NCBI GenBank assembly: GCA_947561715.1
Contig: OX387200.1
Span: 8,434,501 to 8,498,500 of the forward strand
DNA: 64,000 nucleotides
Source of the DNA: Ascidia mentula
Taxonomy: Eukaryota > Chordata > Ascidiacea > Phlebobranchia > Ascidiidae
Direction of reading: 5' to 3'
In this document: positions 24,646 through 34,815 of the stretch, piece after piece
Numbering within the stretch: the stretch's first letter is position 1
How the letters are laid out: every line of letters starts with the position of its first letter
The notes under the pieces: model-generated
Database searches by the model: none
Seen by the model: the letters and a program-made list of their open reading frames with translations, nothing else
What the model was told of the DNA's origin: nothing
Made by a program: the position numbers and the translations under genes

Positions 24646-24698
24646 AGCTGCAGACAGATGGCCACTGTTTCGACCTAAAAGGTCTCATCAGTGCAGCT
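24646..24698 (-). ncRNA. Hammerhead ribozyme, left copy
   Basis: On the minus strand, in order: stem I AGCTGCA (24698-24692); core CTGATGA (24691-24685); stem II GACC, loop TTTTA, GGTC (24684-24672); core GAAA (24671-24668); stem III ACAG...CTGT, sharing the last core A, around a 7-nt loop; the cleavage triplet GTC, ending at 24653; and stem I TGCAGCT (24652-24646). Every invariant core position of the family is present and all three stems pair fully. It is in sense orientation in a gene C transcript that extends past its stop codon. Cleavage activity is predicted, not shown. Confidence 0.85.
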
Positions 24699-24886
24699 GG
24701 TGTGACTAACAGACAACTTTGCTGACCAAACGGCCAAGCAAAGACTTCCACTTTGTGGTGACTATACAATCACCGTCATCCGTTGGGCACCAAACTAGGT
24801 GCAACCAAAACGGAGAAAACAAGGTGGAAACACTATGGCCAAGCCAGCTTTGCGTTTGGTCAGCAAAGTTGTCTGTTAGTCACACC

Positions 24887-24939
24887 AGCTGCACTGATGA
24901 GACCTTTTAGGTCGAAACAGTGGCCATCTGTCTGCAGCT
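24887..24939 (+). ncRNA. Hammerhead ribozyme, right copy
   Basis: Plus strand: stem I AGCTGCA (24887-24893) pairs with TGCAGCT (24933-24939). Core CTGATGA is at 24894-24900. Stem II is GACC/GGTC (24901-24904, 24910-24913) with loop TTTTA. GAAA is at 24914-24917. Stem III is ACAG/CTGT (24917-24920, 24928-24931) with loop TGGCCAT. C24932 is the cleavage nucleotide of a GTC triplet. Because strand ends leave from stem I, it is a type I topology. It is the same motif as the left copy, inverted. Confidence 0.87.
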
Positions 24940-24949
24940 TATACACAAT

Positions 24950-27900
24950 TTAATATTTATAGTTATTTGTTTGTTCCACACTATATGGAGGCGGAAGTCC
25001 ACTTGGTGGAGCAGAAGATGCTGCCGCTGGTGGTTTTGTCACTCCCATGTTTACCGTGTAAACAACCTCTCTCTGCAAGTAGACATTTGTTGCTGGGTTC
25101 GGTGCCGGTGTCGGGGCGGTATGTGCAGTCTGTAGAAAAAAAGGACTATTATCATGTGCTTGCATTGTAAATTTTACTACTTGAGTGAATTTGCCCTTAT
25201 GGATTTTCATTTTCGCCAAGTTATCGTAGTAGGTTTTGAAAACAGTGTCCAATAAATAGTTCGTCATAAAAGCATAAAATAATATCAAATTCAAAATCGT
25301 GTTAGTTTTAATTTACAAAAAATTAATTCAACCATTTTTGTAGAGTAAATATAATAACTATATTTCAGTTAAGCTGAACAATAAACTTGTTGCAGAGAAC
25401 AACATTGTACTCGCCGTGGTGGGAGTTGTACGTGGGGAATTTGTGGGTTTGACCTTTGCTTTTTTATTGTGTTGATGAATGACGTAACAAATTAAAAGAA
25501 ATGCCGCAACACCTCCGATTGATGCTCCGATCACAACGTCGTCTGTAAAAATTACTTGTCAGGTGGTGTTGAAGAACTTGTGTCCTAGTTTTACAAGTTA
25601 CGCTATACTACATTGCTCTATGGAATACCTAACCGGTAAAACTTAATGAAGTTAAATTTTGTTGCCTTGATTCGCCAAAATGTTAGGTTTTTTACACACC
25701 ATTTTTATCCGTTGTCTTTGTGTCCTTAGTGTTGTTGTATACATTCGTATACGAATAAGCCAATTGGTAGCAGATCTGTAACGTGGTCAGGTCGACTCCA
25801 GGGGGCGTTCCCGCATTGGTGAGATCAGGTGTATCCGGTGTGCAAGGTAACGGCCAGGAGCTGTATGAATGGTCTCATGAAAATTGTAGAGATATTTATC
25901 ACGCATCGTCTTTAAACGTGAATTCACCTGTTGCTGATGTATTTGTTCTTGCAGGGAAAGAAGGCATTATTGTGTGTTGTGCAGGGGCAGTTGCAACTTG
26001 CGCTTGTACTGCATGTCGGTTCCTTGAAAAAGAGGTTTTTCAATTAATATAATAACCCCAGACAGCGAAACATCTCTAACCACGAAAAATTTTAGAATAC
26101 AGTTGCTTTCCGCTTGATTTATACTCTTTGTGTGGTTTACCTTGATCAATAACACCATAGAATGCAACAACACTGATATTATCCATTTACTAATAGCAAA
26201 CCAATTGACAATGTGATATCAGTACAACTGGTACAGTTCATTGTTTACTGACACATAGACTACGTACTGCTGCGTTGCCGATGATTTGATTGCAGGAGCA
26301 TGAATCATATGAGAAAGAGGAGCAACTGCCTTTGTTGTTGATGACTAAAATAAAAGCGTTAGTTTCCTGCACTGGGTAAATGACGAACGACTTGCAACGT
26401 GGGTGGGAAGTTTTGCCGTGGAATTCACGTCCATTGATCTTGACCTAACATACAAACGAAATATTGAATGTTTTACTCGCTTCAAACACTATCATGGAGG
26501 CAAGTTACATTATAGTTTAGGATATGTGAGAAGTAACCAAAGCTACGAGCATAAATTACATTTGCTATTTTTATTTTTGTAGTTGAGTGTTGAACCCGGT
26601 CTTCCTCAGTCAGCTTTTGCTTTTCATTAAAAAAAGAAAAATTTCTAATTACAATGGCCAATATAGATATGACTAATACAATAAATTTGTGCAGCAGCGA
26701 ATGTGAAGTATTCAGACGGAAATATCGGTTTCTTTATAAGTGTAAAGGTTTCGTATCATAAATGTTACTCTTTTACCAAAAATGTGTGTTGAATAAGAGC
26801 GTCTTCAATATTTGAGCAGGACGTGTTTTGCATGATGCCTTGTTTCACCAGCTGGGCCGATATGCCGGGCTCTAATTCGATGACGTGTTTGTTTTCCGAA
26901 GTTCTTTTATCAGTAGTCATAATGACGAAACCTCCTTGGTCGATAATGATGCATGTGCTAAAAACACAACATTTAATCATTGGGTTTTCGCCGGCCTGGC
27001 CTAAACATCACAGTTAAACACATAGTGCTGGTCGATATTTGCTTAGTTTCCTAAAATTAACTGGTGCTACGAAATGATTTCCTCCTGAAAGTAGAGAATT
27101 TCGCCGAAAAGTAATTTTCGATAGTAACGAAGTTTGTGTTTATCTTTTATAGCCATGTTTATCGTTTGCCAATAATTTCATCAATGCTACGTTTCTATAT
27201 ACAGTTTTATTTAGCCAATAAACTACGTACTATGTTGACAATGAGTCGTTGCAAATCGGATAAAGTTGGTTCACAATTGTGGGAAAGTAATTTGCTACAA
27301 TATCGGCACCCATGGCTCCAATCAGCTTCCCAGTCGTGCTCCCTTGAACTCCAGGACTGCAGATCAAACGAGTATTATTGCTGGTAAATTTTCAACGCAT
27401 CTTTACTAATTCCCTTACCTTTTTTCGAATAAAGCTCTGGTCAGGGTGATGATGTTGATAGCACTGGCTGCGTCACTATACGGCGTCGTGATGACGTATT
27501 TGTTGCGGTTCGCTTGCGACTGCTCATACCTTGAAAACAAGGGTCAATCTTCGTGCAAATGTTGTTGGTGTGAATTTCCTTTTTTTGTTTCGATGTCGTT
27601 TCAATAAGTTTAGATTCGGAGAAAACTAAAATTATCTTTTCCGGGTCAATCGAAAGTAACGGAGCATGGCAAACATTACAGTATATGTTTCCTACTTTAC
27701 GGCTTATCTCATCCGTAGGCACAGTTTCTATGCGATCCAATAAAAATTCCATTTTTTACACCAATTGGTTACTTTGTATACACATATATGTGGGCCCTAA
27801 TACGATTCATCTACCTCAAGCACTTACCAGCCCCGTACTACCGGGTCGTAATTGTCAGGCATTCGGGTTCCTGGAAATATCCGCATGATTCCCTCTTTCG

Positions 27901-30900
27901 TTGCCACATAACGCCAGAACACATGTTGCGTTAGCTGGTCATTGTCCGCCTCATTCCAAAGACTGTCTGCTTTGTAAGTTGCCACGACCATCTCCTTTAC
28001 ACCTTCCTAAACGTGAATATTTTGTTGATATAAACTTTTCTACGCAAGTGGAACAAACGTATGACAAGACTCTTGCTTATATCCTATAAATTTCTTTCAA
28101 TCAAAACTACTTATACAAACAGCTAGAGATTTTGAGTACTGATGATGAGCCCTGTATGAGTTCGAAACGTTTACCAGCATTATGATGAACAGCATTCTAG
28201 CTCTGGCTTTTTTTATTTAAGCTGGGGACATCTATGCAGATTTAGGTTGTACAAGCAAAGCAAAAAATGAACTGAGAATGTTCTAGGAATCCTGATAAAA
28301 CGCTTCACCTTTATATTTGGAGTTGTGGTGGTTTTTCCCTCCATATAATCAACTATCTTTCGAACATTTGCCACTGTTGCTTGGGTGGATAAATAAAGTT
28401 CGGGTTCCACAAACGACCTGGCGGCAAGGGCCACTGCACTGTGATCTGTTGCAGCATAACAAGACATTATTATATCTGCCTTTGACGTTGTGCACGTTTA
28501 AAAAAAACTTTTTACTTGTCTAAAAAGCGAAATCAAACAAAAATCCTACTCATTATAAAGTTGGAGATTTATAAAGTTGGATATAACTACAGTGACTGCA
28601 TAGATACCTATACTATACAAATTAGACAATTCCCAGCAGTAATTAGAGACACTATACCAAGCTTTTATGAGTGGTCTGTCGATCCTAGATTTAGTTTTTA
28701 TACCTTTTGATCCATAACTGTTTACGTGAGCACACGGCTGGCGAGGGTGGACAAGATCAAGACGGTGATAAAGAAATCCCCCTGCGGGAATCGATCCCTG
28801 TGATCTGAGTGACGTTTGGAGATCCCCCTCTGTTAGTACCAGGCATATTGAGAACTTGGTGCCAGGGATCTGGTATGTGTAAATGTTAAGTCATCAATTA
28901 ATTTATGTGTGTCCTCTAAATTTCCAAATTGTCAGTATAACATAATATGTTTTTACCGGTAAGATGTCTTAAAGATTTTATTCCAATTTTGGACCCATGT
29001 CGTGTCCTATAATACGTCATTGTGGCCTCGGAGCTATTGGATAAAAACTACTTTTACCCAAATGGGAGCGAGAAACAGAAAAGTATGCTCCCAGTAAGGT
29101 TTAAACTTGAGACCGTGGTCTATTTTTTTCAATTGAGCTGCAAAAGCTCATCGGCCAAAGTATATATTTAGTGATGCAGACAGAAACGCGCAACTTCACT
29201 GTAAGCTGTGGCTCTAATCTTTAAAGAGTGGCCATGACATGTCTACGATTGCGATGTCTTTTTCCTTAGTCTCTTACATGCACACTTTCTAATGCTCTAA
29301 TACTTTTGAGGAGTAAATGGGCTCGTCTACTCACTTTCTTCCAGTAGTAGGTGGAGTCAATGTTAACAGTCCTGACGCCGTATTTTCGTCCATCTCCTTG
29401 AGGTAAAATTCGAATCGAATTGAACGTCAAGGATCCAGAATTACCTCTGTAAGTTGTGTTGTCCGTTAACAATGACATACCAAAATTTATGTACATAGGT
29501 GTATACAAATATCATTGTGGTTTACCCTTACTCTATTGTATCACAAACTCACTTTTTCATGGAATCATAGACTGTCAGAAAATCCTCGTTACGCTCGAAC
29601 GCGGTCGCTTCCACATACAAAGGATCACGATCAGTGACGTATGGGAAGAGTGGGTGGTTGATCACAAGACCTGGTAACAAAGAAACGCTTAACGTGTTTA
29701 TTTTTGACTTGCAATACTCTGGCGGAAAAATTCTTATAAATTACTAGGCATAGTACTAAAATTCTCAACTGATTTGATGACAGCTATTTAAAACATTGCA
29801 GGTTAAAAGTTGTCACTTGTTTTCTCTGCTTACCTGCTTCGTTCAAAACGAACGAGAAAGAAAGGTCTGTTGGTTTGAAGTAACTTGACTCCGCCAATAA
29901 CTCCTCAATCGTCAGATCCACCGCTGCCACGCCCACCAAACGCCCACTTACGTACACAGGAAGACTGGCTGTCATCATTAAACCTGCAAGCAGAGTCGAC
30001 TGCCATCATTAAACCTGCAAGCATCATCGACAATCTTATCTGAAAATTTATTTTCCCCTGACTAACGTACATTTTATTGCCAAACTGCATAGAGAATTTA
30101 TTTGTACTAATCATGTGCAATTATACTGCACTCCCTTGGTCAATTGAACTGTGTTACCTAGCCCCCAGCTGTCCAAATAAGGAACTGTCCAGATAGGTTC
30201 GTCGCTCAGGCTTCCAATGCTTTTGGTAGAGAAGTAGTTATAGTAGGAAGCCATCTCATTCCTCAGATTGGTTGGAGTGGTAATGTGTGTAAAAACACCA
30301 GCTTGGTTCTGGTTTGTAGGAAATATACAAAATAATGTATACTTTTAACTGTTTGGCTGGTGTTTGTTTTGGAATTATCTTTTCAAAGTTTATCTTGTTA
30401 TATATTGTTTCATGAAAACAATTAATGTATAATATACATACACATTGTGTAGTGAAATATAATTATACCCGTATAAACATGAATTATCGTGGTTTTGAAC
30501 TCACCTCGTGTGATGTGGATGTTGCCATTCTCTGCAAGACCCCGAAGTCTGTAAAAGTATCGTATCGCTAAAATATATTTGCTAAAAAATAGAGAAGATT
30601 AAAAATACACTAACTTGCACTTCCCATTCCAAAAGTCATAAGAACTACCGAGTTATTGAGGAGTTGGTTTCTCGACTTCAAAGTTCTTTGTATGTCAACT
30701 TCTTTGTCATTAGGCTCACCGTCAGACATAAACAAAATCACACGCTCCACTGCAACAAATGCCTGTGGCTCAAAAGGTGGATACAGAAATCACAAAAAAA
30801 ACAACTTAAAACTAAATTTCTGACACAGGTTTGATAAATAAACGCTTGGCATACTTTAGTCCCCGTTTAATGGCCAGTCAACACGGAATCAATAACACGA

Positions 30901-32647
30901 AGGCGCTGAAACCGAACAAAAGTCGGTCTAATTAAAAGAAAGTGAAACAAAATTCTTACTCTTTCTGTTGAGCGAGTCTTTCGCCGAGTCGAAATAGTCG
31001 AAAGCTTTCTCAAGTGCGATGCCATATTTTGTACCACCTAAAAGTCATTGCATATAATTTTGGTGTATTATGTTACTTATAATGGAAAAAAAGGTGAATC
31101 TTCTCATACCATTGGCGTAAACGCTTTCTGTAAATTTTCGCATAAGTTTCTTGTTTTGTGATGTTGCTTGTGCGAAGCTTGTTTGAAAGCAAAAATTATT
31201 GACTGGAAATCGAGATTGGTAAGTCACAGCTGACGAGGAAAACGCGATTAACGCGAACTAAAAGCATAATTTAGTTTAGTAAAGTTTCAATTATCTGAAA
31301 CTATATTTATTGGGTTCCATTTTAAGCAATAAATAAATAAATTTGTTTTCAAAAAGTGTTGCACCTGGTCATATGGGTTTAATGTGTCAACAACTGTATT
31401 AGCGGCTTGTTTGGCCAAATCCATGTACGTTGTGCCACCATACGTTTTGCTCATTGAGCCACTTTGGTCGATCACAATTACGACTTGTTTCGGTTCTGGA
31501 ACATTCGTCTGCACATACCAAGGTCTAAACAACACAAAATTTGTTACGAAAGAGTTTTGCGCTTTGTAACCAAAGTAATAAACCTGAATCGGTTGTCGTA
31601 AGTTCCACAGCTGCTCGCTTTGGTGGCTGGGAATTGAGTGGTGACACCTTGTTCGCTGCCGAAGTATTGCCACTTGAGCGACGGCACACTTTGCAAATTA
31701 TCAACACAAGCATCTCTGAACGCGTTCTGGAGACGAACCGCATTTGATTGCGAGCTTGATGAAACCAACTCACAAACTTTTGACGGCGATACCTGAAGTG
31801 CAATTTTCAACACATGAATGCAATGTTTGAAACATAACATCTGGATCCACTAATTTTTGAAATGATATTGTATTGCTCTTAATCAATGCAAACGAAACAA
31901 AATTCGTCACAAAAAAAGTTACCGGTTGTTTAAATCTTGAGTCATATTCTAATTCTCCGGACGAGGTTCGACAGCATTGCTTGGTGTTGTAGTTTGTGCC
32001 CGAGTAAGAATTGACGACTGCTTCTCGCAAACGCTTGACCGCAGAAATCCGACTTTGGAATTTGTTACCAAACGTGTTGCTCAACTACAAGAAAGCAGGA
32101 TTGTATCGTATATAGGCTAATAATACGTAATAAATAGCTGTGATAGTGACAGTGCTATATTTTGAGAATTTACATGTATGTTGAGCTTATATTTTTCTTA
32201 TCACGAAAACGAAAGGAGCAATTCACTTCACCAATGTGTTACAACACTTAAATTGATATGCATTACATATTACCGCATCAAGAAGGTTTCTTCCATTGGG
32301 TGAATGACTAGTGTACTGAAGGGTATCAAAATGATTCTAGAATAAAAACAAAAATTGGCGTTGCGTTAAATTGGGCGTCACTATGCTTTGTTCCCTTTCA
32401 GATGATACACAAATATATCATTCAAACTAGCTCAGTACACTCAGTAATTAGTTTGTCCACTGGCGACACTACTAAATATTTTGCATTATTTTGCACTCAC
32501 CTGCATTTTACTGTACTTGAGTGTGCTCTCCATTAGCTCTTTAACCTTGTTCGTGAGCAACTGTGGATCAATAGAGGTGCCAACCGTTTGGGAGTGACAC
32601 CGCAATATAAGGCAACAGTAAATTGACAAAAGGCAATAAAACTTCAT
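24950..32647 (-). CDS. VWFA and Cache domain membrane protein, paralogue C
   Basis: Exons (5' to 3', minus): 32647-32501, 32336-32274, 32084-31923, 31792-31584, 31524-31365, 31257-31110, 31037-30960, 30749-30615, 30548-30505, 30308-30158, 29983-29834, 29670-29553, 29446-29335, 28869-28704, 28445-28309, 28006-27828, 27529-27419, 27356-27231, 26957-26777, 26454-26269, 26022-25928, 25860-25700, 25542-25454, 25129-24950; 1095 residues. Signal peptide MKFYCLLSIYCCLILRCHS. The VWA MIDAS is DQSGS at 213-217, with MSDGEPND later. The Cache regions, the Cys-rich stalk (CNCPC), a helix near 1009-1029 and a tail ending LPPPYSVEQ... follow. The boundary between exons 9 and 10 is shifted compared with its paralogues (44 + 151 nt against 62 + 139). 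The stop codon lies inside the target duplication of the ribozyme element. The donor after 25454 (GTCAAA) is weak; reading through it instead would give a short alternative C-terminus. Confidence 0.88.
29083..29146 (-). repeat. Degenerate tRNA-like SINE fragment in gene C intron
   Basis: Minus strand: a T-arm-like stretch GGTCTCAAGTTTAAACC followed by CTTACTGGGAGCATAC matches the T arm and acceptor end of the SINE at 3956. The 5' half is decayed. Confidence 0.45.
29969..30030. repeat. 31-bp tandem duplication over the exon 11 acceptor of gene C
   Basis: 29969-29999 and 30000-30030 are near-identical 31-bp copies. Each holds the minus-strand acceptor TTGCAG followed by the first bases of exon 11. 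The proximal copy keeps the reading frame. Confidence 0.75.
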
Positions 32648-34815
32648 GATATCTGCTGTGTCCAGTGTAGCCAGTTTCGCTTATCTGCGGATCATCAGCT
32701 ATTCCCGCGACGTTTAGATACCGCGCTTTGTCCCGTGACTGCAGGTCGGTGTATTTTGTGACGTAAGCACACGCAATACTAGATGCGCCTGCGCATTTAC
32801 CTACCACCGGAAATGAGGCCTACGCTGTCTATTGAACAATGCATTAGAAACAACCGGTGATGACTTTTATATCGAAACATGCCTTGTGAATGTTTTGTTA
32901 TTGCGGCGTACTTTAGAGCCATTTTCGCTCGTTCTGAAATTAATCAGATGGCGCAAGAAACCACAGTTGCAACTCTTTATTTAAAGTACCAAACTGTTGC
33001 CTAATGATATAGTAACATTAATACCCTTACCAACGCATAAACTTAATGCATGATTTCACATATTGTACATTGCTTTTCACACGACTCCTCTAATCATACA
33101 AATTATACACGAAACAACCAGCAGACAGAACTAATGGGACGACAAGAAGTCAATTTGTCTCTTTGCACGTTTCATGCGCAATCTTCGTTCTAAAAATATC
33201 CTTCACAAAACACGACGCGCGATCTGTCCTTGTTTCTTCATGTTTAATTGCCTACGCATTCAATGTGCTGGTGGGGTTTGTTAAAGATGAATTTAAGCTC
33301 AGTTTACTAAACTATTAATTTCACTCTGGGCGTGACTTTGCAAAAAGCGACAAAACACAAAAGCCAAAAAGCAATATACACGCATTATTGCCTCTGTCGT
33401 ATCAAATTTCGTCACTTCTTAAAACTAGCCTCAAGATTCACTTAGATTTACCAACCCAACACATAGTTCGATGAATACATCAACCATATTAACCTGCGAT
33501 GACTTGCTTACCCGCAAGTCGTGGTTAATTGATGCTCAGGAAAAGGCAATCGAAATTGCCCGAAGGCGCAAAGGCTGCACAAAACCGTTCCGACGAATCT
33601 CGCGTAACTGTTACCTGCCATGCTCCTTTCTTTTCCTCACGCAATGCACCTGCAAAACCATTCGGCCCTTCCGTGTGTTAATAAAACTAAACAGGAATTA
33701 ATACATGAAATATATTTGTTGAACAAACTTATAGCAATGAATATGTGTATATTTGTCACGAAACTATCCTACCAGACACAACAGGTGGCGCAAAACCATA
33801 GCACGGCCTAGATCTTCTCGCTTTGCTGCATATACTTGGTCTGTATTTCGAGGGCATATGACTTTTCACAGATCACGCCCTTACCAATCAAACCATGTAT
33901 AACAATACAAGCATATAGATATAAGGTAGAATACCGCAGCACATCAACATAACAAGCTCGTGCTGTTTACAATCGTTTAATAAACACAAATAATTTCATA
34001 ATAGTATTTCACATGTGACAGGGCAGTGAACATTTGATCTTGCAAGCGATTAAAATTCATCCATGACGTTACATCACGAATGTGTCTCGCAGGTGGAAAG
34101 TCACTTGTAATTTTCCAGGGTGCCGTAGGCTGTTGAATTTGAGCGAATGGACGGTTACTGTCCTGACGTATGCATGTTGTCGATCGTGTAATTTAATCAA
34201 CGAAGATCCTTAACCAGTTAGCAGCACTTTTGTAGAAGAACTGCTCGTTATTTATTTTATCACTGTTATACTGACTGTCACTCTGTCATTTAAATCATTT
34301 CAGCATTTGACTAAAAAACATAAATAAGACATTTCTTGACCCAGAGGAGTGGTTGATTTCCAATACGTTCAATGTGCCATATGCTTCAGGTCTACATTTA
34401 ACATGTCACGCACAACAATCGTTTGGTCCGCTGCTGACCAACCTTATATCATTATACTATAAAGCGTTTTTTTAACTTAGCGATTATGTAACTGCACTTA
34501 CGTACACAATCGAGACATGAAACAAAATTTCATGGAAAAGTCACGCCAGGGTAGCATTTTTGCACAGTTTCATGTTTCATAATGTTAGTATGGCTATATG
34601 CTTGTTTAAGTCTTTTGCTCGGAATTGTGGCAAAAAACGAATTGTCGCTGTTCTGGGAAGTCGTTTTGCAAAAAATGTTTAAGCAAAATAAAAAAAAAAA
34701 GTGCCAAAATTATAGCAAATAAAGTACGTCTAGAAAACAAGTGCATAATGCATGCAATATACAGGTTGTTAAGTGATGTATCGTATGAATCCGATGTAGT
34801 CATCAAAAATCCTCC
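32648..34815. other. Intergenic between C and D
   Basis: Upstream of C and downstream of D, both on the minus strand. I see no supported exon or known repeat. Short open frames near 33471-33811 lack splice context or a domain. A minus-strand AATAAA lies at 34251-34256. Confidence 0.3.

Larger units (their letters stand above)
24612..24948. mobile_element. Inverted-repeat element carrying two hammerhead ribozymes
   Basis: Two arms of about 100 bp (about 24635-24735 and 24850-24950) are near-perfect inverted copies around a loop of about 115 bp. The unit is bounded by a 13-bp direct repeat, TTTAATATTTATA, at 24599-24611 and 24949-24961, which looks like a target-site duplication. Each arm contains a full hammerhead motif. 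There is no protein-coding capacity. Hammerhead-bearing, short, non-coding retroelements (retrozymes) and Penelope-like elements are known in animals, but their ribozymes normally sit in direct repeats. The inverted arrangement is unusual. A decayed relative lies at 46197-46250. Confidence 0.8.

Noticed and set aside
28704..28869. A tRNA T-arm-like sequence (GGGAATCGATCCC)
   Set aside because: On the minus strand this is exon 14 of gene C, encoding IPGTKFSICLVL and FLYHRLDLV in frame with all paralogues.
32660..32710. CTGATGA...GCGAAAC on the minus strand upstream of gene C
   Set aside because: It resembles a hammerhead core, but stem II would be only two to three pairs out of register and no stem I, stem III or cleavage triplet fits. 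Probably chance.
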